A stretch of 64,000 nt of DNA from Pseudogracilibacillus auburnensis (GTDB lineage: Bacteria > Bacillota > Bacilli > Bacillales > Amphibacillaceae). Positions 55,555 through 64,000 of the stretch are shown piece after piece. The notes beneath the pieces are model-generated. The model made no database searches and was not told where the DNA came from. It saw only the letters and a list, made by a program, of their open reading frames with translations. Both the position numbers and the translations under genes were made by a program. Within the stretch, counting starts at the first letter, position 1, and each line of letters starts with the position of its first letter. The DNA lies in the NCBI RefSeq assembly GCF_003201975.1, contig NZ_QJJQ01000001.1, positions 248,001-312,000 of the forward strand, read 5' to 3'.

Positions 55555-55627
55555 AAAAAGTGAATCCTCCATTCATAAAGATATAATAAAATGTAAAAAA
55601 ATGATCCATTTTTATGATAATCTTACC

Positions 55628-55861
55628 TTATGGTGTCCCCTTTGTAATCCAAATTATTTCAGCAATTCTTACATAAAAAAGGGTACCACCGACTTGGATG
55701 ACTACATGATCTGGCATCACACTCATTAACATTCCTTGTAACGAATTTCTCGTTGTTTGTATAACGACCTCATCGTCGACAAATTGCAGCATTAATTCGT
55801 ATAAATAAGGATCAATCATCGTCATCATATCGATCGTTTCATTGGTATTATCCATTATCAT
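55628..55861 (-). CDS. YuzF-like DUF2642 protein
   Basis: About 77 aa. Sm-like small beta domain: 'VVIQTTRNSLQGMLMSVMPDHVVIQVGG' (in part) and 'LFYVRIAEIIWI', which fits the DUF2642/YuzF family found in spore formers. GGAGG precedes a cluster of possible starts (GTG 55864, ATG 55861, ATG 55855); spacing favours one of the ATGs. Cotranscribed with Mn catalase. Function unknown, likely spore-associated. Confidence 0.78.
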   Translation of the reverse strand: MIMDNTNETIDMMTMIDPYLYELMLQFVDDEVVIQTTRNSLQGMLMSVMPDHVVIQVGGTLFYVRIAEIIWITKGTP

Positions 55862-55884
55862 CACTCCTCCAATGTAATCGTTTC

Positions 55885-55911
55885 TATGTTATGCAATATA
55901 TGGGTAAATGT
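55885..55911 (-). promoter_or_regulatory. Candidate SigK-type promoter
   Basis: On the minus strand AC (55911-55910), 16 bases, CATAACATA (55893-55885), matching CATANNNTA. It precedes the YuzF-like and Mn catalase genes. Confidence 0.4.
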
Positions 55912-55942
55912 GCCAGAACTTTTTAAAAGAAAGGTGATATGA

Positions 55943-56638
55943 ATGGTTAGTTTACAAGTAGATCAAGTAACAACAATATTGGATGATAAAGAACTAATTA
56001 AAGAGGTATCATTTACTTTACGTGAAGGGGAAGTTCTTGCTTTAGTCGGCCATAATGGTGCAGGAAAATCTACTTTAATGAAAACGATTATGCGAATGTT
56101 AGAAAAGCGAAAGGGAACAATTACGATCCAGCAATATGATCAAGATGAACAGTTTTTATCCTTTAAAAAACATCTATCTTATTTACCTGAAGAACCAATC
56201 TTATTGACCGAACTTACAGTCATGCAACACTTTCAGCTTTACGCGATGAGTTACGATATGGATGAAGTTCTTTTCAATCAACGGCTTGATCGGTTTGTAA
56301 AAGGATTTGAACTAACCACGAAATTACAAGCTTATCCAGAAGAACTTTCGAAAGGAATGCGGCAAAAAGTACAAACGATTTGTGCGCTCTTACCTGATGT
56401 ACCAGTTCTCTTAATAGATGAACCTTTTATGGGGTTAGATATTTATGCGGTTGATTATTTGTTAAAACTTGTGAAAGAAAAAGTAGAACAAGGCACAAGT
56501 ATTTTGTTAACGACACACCAGCTTAACCAATTACAAACTTTAGCCGACCGGTTTCTCTTACTTGAACATGGACAAGTAAAAGATGAAGGAGCGATCGAAC
56601 AGTTTGAAACGATCACTCGGGGGCGTTTCCATGATTAA
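55943..56638 (+). CDS. ABC transporter ATPase, YthP-like
   Basis: 231 aa single ABC domain: Walker A GHNGAGKST, 'LSYLPEEPILLTELT', signature variant LSKGMRQK, Walker B VLLIDEPFMGLD, and switch His in TTHQLNQ. ATG after AAAGGTGATATGA. It overlaps the permease gene by 8 bases. Similar in arrangement to Bacillus YthP-YthQ and EcsA-EcsB exporters; substrate unknown. Confidence 0.9.
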   Translation: MVSLQVDQVTTILDDKELIKEVSFTLREGEVLALVGHNGAGKSTLMKTIMRMLEKRKGTITIQQYDQDEQFLSFKKHLSYLPEEPILLTELTVMQHFQLYAMSYDMDEVLFNQRLDRFVKGFELTTKLQAYPEELSKGMRQKVQTICALLPDVPVLLIDEPFMGLDIYAVDYLLKLVKEKVEQGTSILLTTHQLNQLQTLADRFLLLEHGQVKDEGAIEQFETITRGRFHD

Positions 56639-57995
56639 GACACATCTTTTTTTAATGAAAAATCGAGCCCGGAAAAAGTGGAAACTTAATAAACAAGTTT
56701 TTCACCTTACATTTGATTTCACTACACTTATTTATTCCTTATTTATTATTGGCTATATGTTTATAGCAATATTTCTAGATGGGAATATGTTAAAGCAGAT
56801 AGATGAGTTGTTTATTGGAGTGGAAGCATTTTCGAAAGATCGGTTTTGGTTCATTGTCACGGCTTTTCCTGTTTTTCATCTGTTACGTGCATATCAACAA
56901 CCAGGTGTTTTATTTACGACTGCTGAGTATTTATTAACTAGTTTACCGAATCCAAGGGCATATGTATGGCTAGCAGTTGCTATAAAACGTTGGATTAGAG
57001 CACTAATTATTTATCTTATTGCCGGCACCAGCCTTTACTTGTTTTCACCGACAAGCTTTCCGCTAATCGTCACGTATGTTTGTCTAATGCTTTTCTTAAA
57101 TGTATTAATGACCATTCCGGAGTGGAAGTTTTTTCAACTACATATTTGGGGGAAAATGGGGATAACACTCTTTTTCATCATACTTAATATATTGTCTTTT
57201 ATTATCCCATCCTTTTGGATAGGAATAAGCTTTCTTACTTTGTTAATCATTTACAATATACGAACGGCACCAAAGTTATTTAAAGGGATTGATTGGAATA
57301 AGGTTACAGCTGCTTGCGATTTTAAATTGTGGAATATGGTTATCGTCTCACACGCATCGAAAGTGAAATTTAAAAAGGAACGGCAATATAGTGTTTGGCA
57401 ACGGTTATCTTTTTGGAAAAAACCATTTCCGTACGAAAAAAAAGCCGTATACCATCGTTTATGGCATCTATATATTGAAAAGAATATTAGCTTTGTTTTG
57501 CAAATCGTTGGTGCCCTCTTACTTATGTTATTCGTTTTTGTCTTTATTAAAGATACATTATTTTTATTTGCGATCGCGTTAACGATTCATATTTATACAA
57601 ATTTAATTGTTAGTATGTTTCGAGATCGGTTAGTAACGGATATTGTCGAAGCATTACCTTGGGATTTGAATGTTTTTAAACAGACGCTATTAAAATGGTC
57701 AGTCATCCCTAGTCTCATTTTTATATTTCCGTATGCCATTTTTGCTTATTATCATCTTTCATTTTGGTTATTGCCTCAATTTATCATTATTATGTTTACG
57801 TTTCGATTTTTAATAAAAATGAAGTTGGAAAAAGTGATTCAAGCATTTGATGACACACAAAAATTACGAGAATGGGTTGAATTCCTTGTTTATGGATTAT
57901 TACTCATTCTTATATTTAGTAATATGTATCCATTATTATTAATTTTGGGCTGTTTCATTATTGGAGTGATTCCATTTTTTCAGGGCCGAAGATAA
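56631..57995 (+). CDS. ABC transporter permease, YthQ/EcsB-like
   Basis: 454 aa with about 8-10 membrane segments in two halves and a basic cytoplasmic stretch around residue 250 ('KVKFKKERQYSVWQRLSFWKK'). Start at 56631, MIKTHLFLMKNRARKKW, overlaps the end of the ATPase gene. The frame upstream lies inside that gene. N-terminal 'FLMKNRARKKWKLNKQ' is typical of EcsB/YthQ permeases. Confidence 0.87.
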   Translation: MIKTHLFLMKNRARKKWKLNKQVFHLTFDFTTLIYSLFIIGYMFIAIFLDGNMLKQIDELFIGVEAFSKDRFWFIVTAFPVFHLLRAYQQPGVLFTTAEYLLTSLPNPRAYVWLAVAIKRWIRALIIYLIAGTSLYLFSPTSFPLIVTYVCLMLFLNVLMTIPEWKFFQLHIWGKMGITLFFIILNILSFIIPSFWIGISFLTLLIIYNIRTAPKLFKGIDWNKVTAACDFKLWNMVIVSHASKVKFKKERQYSVWQRLSFWKKPFPYEKKAVYHRLWHLYIEKNISFVLQIVGALLLMLFVFVFIKDTLFLFAIALTIHIYTNLIVSMFRDRLVTDIVEALPWDLNVFKQTLLKWSVIPSLIFIFPYAIFAYYHLSFWLLPQFIIIMFTFRFLIKMKLEKVIQAFDDTQKLREWVEFLVYGLLLILIFSNMYPLLLILGCFIIGVIPFFQGRR

Positions 57996-58065
57996 TCATA
58001 GTGCTTCAATATTACTGGGACACCCGCTTATTTTGGGGTATACCTTAGGAGCAAAACCGTGATAC

Positions 58066-58093
58066 ACACCTTGCATGACAAATGCATATATTA
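58066..58093 (+). promoter_or_regulatory. SigK-type promoter of the yppG-like gene
   Basis: AC at 58066-58067, 17 bases, CATATATTA at 58085-58093: an exact match to AC-N17-CATANNNTA, 33 bases before the start. It fits a mother-cell, coat-assembly gene. Confidence 0.6.
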
Positions 58094-58126
58094 TGACTAG
58101 TAAACAATAGTAGAGAGGTGTCATTC

Positions 58127-58573
58127 ATGGTAAATGAAAATGAATATGTAAGACCGACGATGCCTTATTATCAGTTTTACCAACAGCCGATGCAAATGCC
58201 AATATATTATAATGAGATGTACGATGATCGCTCGTTTTATTATCAACCGAATATGGCAGGTGCATATATGCCACCGATGAATGGAGGATATATGCCACAT
58301 TATATGAACGGAGGATATACACCTTCTCCTATGAGTGGGGGATATATGCCTACTTATTTAAATGATGTATCCCATTCTCCAAATGCATATTATACGGAAC
58401 CATCTACAGAGGGTGTTGCTCCAAGTAGGGTCATGCAACAATTTTTAGATGAAAATGGTCAAGTGGATATTCAAAAAATGCTTAAAACTGTCGGTCAATT
58501 TGCAGATACAGTACAACAAGTTTCACCAGTTATCAAGCAGTTGAATGATTTAGTTCGAAGTTTTCGTGCTTAA
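58127..58573 (+). CDS. YppG-like spore coat-type protein
   Basis: 148 aa. N-terminal half is Tyr/Met/Pro/Gly-rich with four 'MNGGYMPxY' style repeats; the C-terminal part has 'MQQFLDENGQVDIQKMLKTV' and 'FADTVQQVSPVIKQLNDL', the YppG-family signature. ATG 58127 follows AGAGGTG. Composition and the SigK-like promoter suggest a spore-surface role. Confidence 0.85.
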   Translation: MVNENEYVRPTMPYYQFYQQPMQMPIYYNEMYDDRSFYYQPNMAGAYMPPMNGGYMPHYMNGGYTPSPMSGGYMPTYLNDVSHSPNAYYTEPSTEGVAPSRVMQQFLDENGQVDIQKMLKTVGQFADTVQQVSPVIKQLNDLVRSFRA

Positions 58574-58584
58574 AGAGGTTGTTC

Positions 58585-59060
58585 AAAAAGTCCGGTAAAA
58601 TGCCACTTCGCATTTCTTTAGCTGGTGAAAAAGCATAAAATTTGTATGAGTGGAGCTTTAGTTCTCACAGCAAAGGCTTGGTAAATAAGGTGATCACTAT
58701 TTCATATATGTGCAACCTAGTCACCGCTTTGTAGCTTGACAATCGATGTGTTCACTTTAACGAATGCCAAGTTTTCTAATTGGCTTGCTTTTTTAACTAC
58801 TTATGTATTTAAATGCATATACCCCGTTGCAAGGAGCTACGCCGCCTCGAACTGCGACGCACAATATTTATTGCACCCGAGTAATCGCAGGTGCAACGGT
58901 CTTCGTTGGGACGAGATTTATCACAGTCTAAGGACGTGCTAGTGTCGGCGCTGGCAATGGTTAATGTGCTGAGTTAATCACAAGCACAAGTTTTTCGATG
59001 GGATGGGCATTTAACGGAGTCCTAGGACGCTAGTGATTTTAGCCGACCCTGGTCCTTTTC
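58585..59060. repeat. Family B copy followed by inverted family A modules
   Basis: 58575-58800 (GTTGTTCAAAAAGTCC, GAGCTTTAGTTCTCACAGC, GCCAAGTTTTCTAA, GCTTGCTTTTTTAACTACTT) matches 16250-16430. 58850-59040 has CCTAGGACG(C)TAGTG and TCGATGGGA modules of family A in reverse. The 68-codon frame in this stretch is not a gene. Confidence 0.65.
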
Positions 59061-59122
59061 ATCTTTTTGAACATGTGTTTTATGTTTTACTGTAAAAAAC
59101 GACCGCCTAAAACTCACAAAAA

Positions 59123-59147
59123 GTTAAAAAACGTAGGAAAAGGGTAT
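59123..59147 (+). promoter_or_regulatory. Candidate SigB promoter of the esterase gene
   Basis: GTTAAA, 13 bases, GGGTAT: one mismatch in the -35 and a perfect -10. It is about 85 bases before the start codon. Confidence 0.55.
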
Positions 59148-59231
59148 AACATAAATAGTTATAGTAAAAATAAGATTGATGACAAAATGTTGTTCATTCC
59201 TGTGTTGATAAGAAATGGAAGGTGAGTGGAA

Positions 59232-59960
59232 TTGATTGGGTGTCTTATTTTACATGGGTTTACAGGTGGGCCGCACGAAGTTGAACCATTACAGGCTTAC
59301 TTAAATGAAAGGACAGACTGGAAAATTGAAGTGCCCGTTTTAAAAGGTCATGGAGAGGAGCTTCATTTAGATGAGGTAACACATGAAATATGGTTAGAGG
59401 AAGCACAAACGGCACTACAACAATTAAAATCGGTATGTGATGAAGTATATGTAATTGGGTTTTCAATGGGCGGGATGATTGCAGCTTATTTAGCCGCAAC
59501 GGAGAAAATTGATAAGCTTGTGTTGCTCGCAACCGCTAGAAGATATTTATCATTTAAATATTTAAGTCAATATATTGCTGAGATGATTGGAGATGGATTT
59601 AAAGGGAAATTAAAAGAAAATGATTTGTATTTACATTTTAAGAGTAAATTTGGTGCCGTACCGTTAAAGGCAAATATCGAATTTATGAAGCTTGTTAACC
59701 ATACGAAACCATATTTAAAAGATATTACAACGCCCGTATTTATTGCTCAAGGGCAGAAAGACGAAATGGTTCCGTTTAAAGCGGCCTATGCATTAGATGA
59801 AGAAATTGGCTCTGAACATAAAGAAATTGTCTTTTTCGAGCAATCAGACCATCTCATATGTTTAGGAGATGATAGTAAGGTGTTGAATAAGATGATTTAT
59901 CGTTTTTTAACGCAAAAAGAATTGGATAAAATGAAGGAAACAGAAGAATCTACGTTATAA
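59232..59960 (+). CDS. Alpha/beta hydrolase, carboxylesterase type
   Basis: 242 aa monomeric hydrolase like the Geobacillus Est30/monoacylglycerol lipase group. Oxyanion motif HGFTGGP at the N-terminus, nucleophile elbow GFSMGG (Ser near residue 80), acid in GQKDEMVP and His in QSDHLICLG. TTG 59232 is 6 bases after AGGTGA and is preferred over GTG 59226, which abuts that site. Likely SigB-controlled. Often found next to a rnr/secG locus in other Bacilli, but not here. Confidence 0.9.
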   Translation: MIGCLILHGFTGGPHEVEPLQAYLNERTDWKIEVPVLKGHGEELHLDEVTHEIWLEEAQTALQQLKSVCDEVYVIGFSMGGMIAAYLAATEKIDKLVLLATARRYLSFKYLSQYIAEMIGDGFKGKLKENDLYLHFKSKFGAVPLKANIEFMKLVNHTKPYLKDITTPVFIAQGQKDEMVPFKAAYALDEEIGSEHKEIVFFEQSDHLICLGDDSKVLNKMIYRFLTQKELDKMKETEESTL

Positions 59961-59979
59961 CTTATGTAGATTCTTTTTA
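59945..59979 (+). terminator. Terminator of the esterase gene
   Basis: AGAATCTAC and GTAGATTCT are perfect 9-bp arms, followed by TTTTAT. The stop codon lies within the hairpin. Confidence 0.88.
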
Positions 59980-59986
59980 TTTAATC

Positions 59987-60050
59987 ATTCAACTTTTACA
60001 CCACTAAAATGAGGCTTCTTTGTCCATCTCACTCTGCGAAAGTTGAGTTA
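59987..60050. repeat. Family C minimal form
   Basis: TTCAACTTTTACACCACTAA...TGAGG is joined directly to TTTGTCCATCTCACTCTGCG / AAAGTTGAG. It is the left and right ends of family C with no interior, about 60 bases. Confidence 0.7.
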
Positions 60051-60962
60051 ATCAGAGGAACGACTATGGGAAATAGTGACACGTGATTTTCTAGTTGTAC
60101 TCATAATAAATAAAAATAGACCAAAAATGACGATGGTTCCACCAAGCCATTGGGAATAGGTGACACTTTCCCCTAAAATAAAGTAGGCTAAGACAGTTGC
60201 ACCAATTGGTTCAAAAACAATTGCCATGGAGATCGTCGATGTGCTCATCCATTTTAACGCCCAGTTGAATAGTGTATGTCCTAAAAACGTCGGTATAATG
60301 GCAAGAGCTATAAATAATCCCCAGTGGAAAGAAGAATAACTAAAGAAATTATTTCCAAGTACTACATTGTAGAGTAATAATGTAATCGAACTGATGCCAT
60401 AAACGATAAATGTATAGGTCATTAATGAAAGACGACGACGTAATTTTTGTCCAAGTAAAAAATAGCCAGTTACGGTTACAGCACCTAATAGGGCAAGGAT
60501 ATCACCAAGTAATGCGAGACCACTAATATGAAAATCTCCCCAGCTGATAATAAAGCTTCCGAATAAAGTAATCAGCATACTAATAATAGCTGCGACCGAA
60601 AAACGTTCACCAAAAAAAAAGTATGTCCCAATAAAAGCAAAAATGGGCTGTAATGTAACGAGAACGACTGAACTTGCAACAGATGTATAGTTTAAAGATT
60701 CAAACCAAAGAATAAAGTGAAGTGCTAAAAAAATACCCGATAATGTTGCCAAGATCCAGTCACGTTTCATAATCGAACGCAATTCTTGTTTATATTTTAA
60801 AACAATATAGGGAGCCATCATAAGAACAGCAAAAAATAATCGGTAAAATGCAATCATTCCTGCTGGTGCATCACTTGCTAATTTTACAATGATTGCAGAT
60901 GTCGAGACGGCGATTACACCGACCACAACTGCGATGTATGGATTAAATGGAGGGAAACGCAA
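60048..60962 (-). CDS. EamA-family (DMT) transporter
   Basis: 304 aa, ten predicted membrane helices formed by two EamA repeats (residues about 8-140 and 155-285). Repeat 2 includes 'LGHTLFNWALKWMSTSTISM' and 'FEPIGATVLAYFILGE', typical motifs. TTG start at 60962 after GGAGAAGTTATC. Usually exports metabolites or amino acids; substrate unknown. The family C minimal repeat overlaps its 3' end. Confidence 0.9.
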   Translation of the reverse strand: MRFPPFNPYIAVVVGVIAVSTSAIIVKLASDAPAGMIAFYRLFFAVLMMAPYIVLKYKQELRSIMKRDWILATLSGIFLALHFILWFESLNYTSVASSVVLVTLQPIFAFIGTYFFFGERFSVAAIISMLITLFGSFIISWGDFHISGLALLGDILALLGAVTVTGYFLLGQKLRRRLSLMTYTFIVYGISSITLLLYNVVLGNNFFSYSSFHWGLFIALAIIPTFLGHTLFNWALKWMSTSTISMAIVFEPIGATVLAYFILGESVTYSQWLGGTIVIFGLFLFIMSTTRKSRVTISHSRSSD

Positions 60963-61270
60963 GATAACTTCTCCTTTTAAGTATCAATATTTATTGGTAA
61001 CATTAGTATTATATCGTATTTTGTCTTTTAATCATAAAAAAGAAAAGTAAAAACGAATAATTTTTAAAGATCATTATCCAAAATGTGAAAACAGTAACTA
61101 GTGGATATGCATGGAAACAATATGCTATACTTATAAAGCTGTATATACATGAGTGATGGAGAAAAGCAGCCATGATGGAGGAAGCCTCCTGCAACTTTAA
61201 GGATTCAATAATGGAAAAAACTTAATTGATGTTGGACCAATCTTTTAAGATATATAAAGGAAAAGTGATA

Positions 61271-61292
61271 TATAGATAACGTGTTATCTATA
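61271..61292. promoter_or_regulatory. Perfect palindrome in the cshA leader
   Basis: TATAGATAAC-GT-GTTATCTATA: 10-bp arms with a 2-base centre. It could be a dimer-binding operator or the stem of a small RNA hairpin. A further inverted repeat, GTTCAAAAAGTTC / GAATTTTTTTGAAC, spans 61302-61372. Confidence 0.5.
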
Positions 61293-61444
61293 AAGTGTAC
61301 GTTCAAAAAGTTCGCTGATATTGTTTCATTCTAAGTAAACAGTTGTTATGTTAAAAAGAATTTTTTTGAACGACCTCTTAAAGTATTAGATAGAAGGTTT
61401 CCGCTTATGTAAAATTTTACAAAGGTAGGAAAAGGAGAAAAAAT

Positions 61445-62914
61445 ATGACAACTTTTAAAGAATTAAACGTATCAGCTCCAATTTTAAAGGCGTTGGAGTC
61501 AATGGGGTTTGAAGAGGCAACACCAATACAAGCACAAACGATCCCACACGCAATTGAGGGAAAGGACGTTATTGGACAAGCACAAACGGGGACTGGAAAA
61601 ACAGCAGCATTTGGTATCCCGATGATTGAACTATTTGATGCAAACATAAAAGCTGTACAAGGACTTGTTGTAGCACCGACGAGAGAGCTGGCCATTCAAG
61701 TAGCAGCTGAAATTAATCGTTTAGGAAAATTTAAAAGCATTCGTGCATTAGCGGTATATGGTGGGCAACATATGGATCGGCAAATTAGAGCCTTAAAAGA
61801 TCGCCCGCAAATTGTTGTTGCAACACCAGGTAGATTATTAGACCATTTACGCCGTCGTACGATTCGCTTACATGATATTAAAGTAGCTGTTTTAGACGAA
61901 GCAGATGAAATGTTAAACATGGGCTTTATTGATGATATTAAAGAAATTTTAAATGTCATTCCTACAGAGCGCCAAACATTATTATTTTCGGCAACGATGC
62001 CAAAAGAAATTCGCGAAATTGCAACGACATTAATGAAGCAACCAGTTGAAATTAAAGTGAAAGCGAAAGAAATGACGGTCGAAAATATTGACCAGTATTT
62101 TATGGAAGTTCCAGAGCGTTTTAAATTCGATACATTAACAAATCACTTTGATATTCATTCTCCAACACTTGCGATCGTATTTACTCGTACGAAAAAACGT
62201 GTGGATGAAATTACGGACGGTTTACAAGTAAGAGGATTTCGTGCGGAAGGAATACATGGTGATTTAACACAAGGAAAAAGAATGTCTGTATTAAATAAAT
62301 TTAAACATGGCCGAATTGAGGTTTTAGTTGCGACAGACGTTGCTGCACGTGGTCTTGATATTTCTGGTGTGACACATGTATATAATTTTGATATTCCACA
62401 AGACCCTGAAAGCTATGTGCACCGCATTGGTCGTACTGGACGAGCGGGTAGAACAGGTGAAGCAATTTCATTTGTCACACCGCGTGAAATGTCTCATTTG
62501 CGACTAATCGAACAAGTAACAAAGAGTAAGATGAAGCGTCTCGTGCCACCGACAAATCAAGAGGCGGCAAGAGGGAAACAACAAGCATCAGCTGAGAAAA
62601 TGTTACAAACGATTGAAAAGGAAGATTTAAAATCATTCAATCAAACAGCAACTGAATTATTAGAAGATCATGACTCTATTTCGGTTGTTTCTGCAGCATT
62701 AAAATTGCTAACGAAAGAACGAAAAGATGTTCCAGTTCGCATTTCATCTGTACAACCAATAAGTGTAAAAAACGTTCGTGGCCGCGAGTCTAAACGACGT
62801 CAAAGTGGTAGTGGTGGAAAACGATTTTACGGTAAACGCCCACAAGGTAGTGGCGGAGGACGTGGCGGCCGTCGTCAAGGGAATTTTCAAAAACGCCGTG
62901 GTCGTCAAAAGTAA
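61445..62914 (+). CDS. cshA: DEAD-box RNA helicase CshA
   Basis: 489 aa. Q motif '[14 protein letters not shown]', motif I AQTGTGKT, Ia PTRELA, Ib [42 protein letters not shown]. The C-terminal tail is basic and Gly/Arg-rich ([17 protein letters not shown]), which binds RNA. It unwinds structured RNA in ribosome assembly and mRNA decay. ATG after AAAAGGAGAAAAAAT, with a long leader of about 300 bases. Followed by ydbS and ydbT, as in B. subtilis (ydbR-ydbS-ydbT). Confidence 0.97.
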   Translation: MTTFKELNVSAPILKALESMGFEEATPIQAQTIPHAIEGKDVIGQAQTGTGKTAAFGIPMIELFDANIKAVQGLVVAPTRELAIQVAAEINRLGKFKSIRALAVYGGQHMDRQIRALKDRPQIVVATPGRLLDHLRRRTIRLHDIKVAVLDEADEMLNMGFIDDIKEILNVIPTERQTLLFSATMPKEIREIATTLMKQPVEIKVKAKEMTVENIDQYFMEVPERFKFDTLTNHFDIHSPTLAIVFTRTKKRVDEITDGLQVRGFRAEGIHGDLTQGKRMSVLNKFKHGRIEVLVATDVAARGLDISGVTHVYNFDIPQDPESYVHRIGRTGRAGRTGEAISFVTPREMSHLRLIEQVTKSKMKRLVPPTNQEAARGKQQASAEKMLQTIEKEDLKSFNQTATELLEDHDSISVVSAALKLLTKERKDVPVRISSVQPISVKNVRGRESKRRQSGSGGKRFYGKRPQGSGGGRGGRRQGNFQKRRGRQK

Positions 62915-62919
62915 AAGTA

Positions 62920-62946
62920 AAAAGCTCCTTTAAAAGGGGCTTTTTC
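62920..62946 (+). terminator. Terminator of cshA
   Basis: AAAAGCTCC and GGGGCTTTTT pair around a TTTAAAA loop and run into T residues, just after the stop. 62947-63225 has no gene; a TATGATAAAAT stretch at about 63190 may hold the ydbS promoter. Confidence 0.85.
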
Positions 62947-63225
62947 CACGTCTAGCGTACTTCAAGTTTCTTCGGGTGAATCTGCAATTTGTGCAGCTAA
63001 CTTGAGAGTTTGTTTCACGGAACTAATCCAAGAAAACAGCCCATAATTGATTTTCTTAGCACATACTTCGTGAGCCCGGCACATAATCGAATGTTATTCA
63101 GCTGAATTCAAACTATTTACCCTAACTGATTGAGATTAACCATCTTCAAATCTAAAATAATTATCAAATTTTTATCCTTCCATATTAAATATGATAAAAT
63201 AAATTGGACAGTAGGAGGGAACTTA

Positions 63226-63705
63226 ATGAGAAAGCAACCGAAAAATAATATTGCACCTGATGCTATTAAAGCTTGGCGGATAACGGCTTCTATTTTTATG
63301 GTTATTTTATGGCTTATTATTATTGCAGGAATAGTAGTCTCCGTTATTTTTCATTTTCCAATCATTTATTCGGGTATCGGTGCTGTAATTGGACTTGTTT
63401 GCATTTATGTATTTGTTTTTCTTATCCCAAAATTAAGATATAAAAGATGGCGTTATGAAATCTTTGAACAAGAAATATATATTCAGCACGGGATATTAAT
63501 CGTAACAAGGACAATTATCCCAATGATTCGTGTACAACACGTAGATACAGAGCAAGGACCGATTTTAAAAAAATATAATTTGGCAACTGTTTCTATTTCT
63601 ACTGCTGCAACGACACATGAGATACCAGCATTACTAGAAGAAGATGCTTCACAATTACGTGATCGGATTTCAACACTTGCAAGGGTGGATGAAGACGATG
63701 TGTAA
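63226..63705 (+). CDS. ydbS: PH-domain membrane protein YdbS
   Basis: 159 aa: two membrane helices (residues about 18-65) and a C-terminal bacterial PH (YdbS-like, bPH2) domain with 'YEIFEQEIYIQHGILIVTRTIIPM' (in part) and 'RVQHVDTEQGPILKKYNLA'. ATG 63226 follows GTAGGAGGGAACTTA; the frame upstream to 63130 has no ribosome site. It overlaps ydbT by 8 bases. In related Bacilli YdbS/YdbT affect resistance to class II bacteriocins of the amylocyclicin type. Confidence 0.92.
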   Translation: MRKQPKNNIAPDAIKAWRITASIFMVILWLIIIAGIVVSVIFHFPIIYSGIGAVIGLVCIYVFVFLIPKLRYKRWRYEIFEQEIYIQHGILIVTRTIIPMIRVQHVDTEQGPILKKYNLATVSISTAATTHEIPALLEEDASQLRDRISTLARVDEDDV

Positions 63706-64000
63706 AGAACAAGATCATGTAAAAAAGAATCATTTAGAAAAAAATACGCAAATAGAACAAGAAGTAGAAGTAGAAGGTCACTTTAGGAAACAGGACCCAG
63801 ATCCATCTAACCCAAAAGACAGCCTAGAGAAACCACGTCGCCTACATCCAGCAGCAATGTATTTCAACTTAATTAAAGTTATTAAGGAAACGATATTTGG
63901 ATTAGGGATTGGACTTGTTTTTACGCTAAAAGAATCATTGTTTTATTTTGTTATATTCGTGTCAATCTTTCTTCTTTTATTAATCGTTTCAAGTGTGTTA
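63698..64000 (+). CDS. ydbT: YdbT, PH-domain membrane protein (partial)
   Basis: The first 101 codons, cut by the window end. ATG overlaps the ydbS stop. The N-terminal 48 residues are hydrophilic and Glu/Lys-rich; 'RRLHPAAMYFNLIKVIKE' then leads into two membrane helices, the YdbT pattern (larger partner with several bPH2 domains). Cotranscribed and translationally coupled with ydbS. Confidence 0.88.
   Translation, partial: MCKEQDHVKKNHLEKNTQIEQEVEVEGHFRKQDPDPSNPKDSLEKPRRLHPAAMYFNLIKVIKETIFGLGIGLVFTLKESLFYFVIFVSIFLLLLIVSSVL

Noticed and set aside
55880-55907. SigB promoter for the YthP-like gene (GTTTCT-N16-GGGTAA)
   Set aside because: The -35 matches poorly beyond GTTT and the spacer is too long.

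Overview
The window looks like the chromosome of a low-GC, halotolerant, spore-forming member of the Bacillaceae. Evidence: AT-rich genes with GGAGG-type ribosome sites and frequent TTG/GTG starts, an ectoine operon (ectABC), an rsbU-rsbV-rsbW-sigB stress operon, Bacillus-type tex, cshA-ydbS-ydbT, ythPQ, yppG and yuzF homologues, and many dispersed intergenic repeats. No tRNA, rRNA, intact insertion sequence, prophage or CRISPR array was seen.

Layout. 0.4-8.0 kb: one-direction operon with a lipoprotein/ATPase/permease sugar importer, a methylthioribose-kinase-like enzyme, an MtnA-like isomerase, a DeoR-type regulator and a FucA-like aldolase. This is the gene set of the 5-deoxyribose / methylthioribose (DHAP-shunt) salvage route. 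8.3-9.3 kb: a heptad-repeat coiled-coil protein. 9.3-13.9 kb: a metal unit with a free HMA-domain protein, a CPx ATPase without its own HMA domain and an FNR-type regulator; both transcription starts carry TTGAT-N4-ATCAA-like boxes at about -41.5. Between them, on the minus strand, a yybP-ykoY (Mn2+) riboswitch leads into a protein-kinase-fold gene. 14-21 kb: a short-chain dehydrogenase, a lipoprotein, an MFS transporter, a thioesterase and an ABC exporter. 21.2-22.5 kb: a non-coding 20-bp x 42 tandem array inside a repeat element. 23-29 kb: a TetR-regulated ABC exporter, a lipoprotein, an MBL hydrolase and an aspartate-dehydrogenase-like gene. 29.7-33.4 kb: an acyltransferase, a methyltransferase, a rhodanese and a divergent CstR-type persulfide sensor. 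33.6-36.0 kb: ectCBA on the minus strand. 36.9-41.8 kb: a FadH-like reductase, a penicillin-acylase-family hydrolase and a CYP152-type P450. 42.3-48.3 kb: a DUF4870 protein, the sigB operon and tex. 48.3-49.2 kb: a GC-rich 52-bp x 16 array. 49.7-58.6 kb: heme catalase, DUF368/PopT, a glyoxalase-like protein, a decayed beta-propeller pseudogene, Mn catalase, a YuzF-like protein, ythPQ and a YppG-like protein. 59.2-64 kb: an esterase, an EamA transporter, cshA, ydbS and the start of ydbT, which runs off the end.

How it fits together. Much of the window concerns stress and redox: SigB with a perfect autoregulatory promoter, two unrelated catalases (the heme one with a PerR-like box), persulfide sensing, Mn sensing, FNR-type metal transport and ectoine synthesis. 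Two genes with strong Shine-Dalgarno sequences (ectA and the tetR gene) have non-standard codons where the start should be. The intergenic DNA is unusually rich in repeats: at least four dispersed families and four tandem arrays with periods 20, 42 (coding), 52 and 53 bp.
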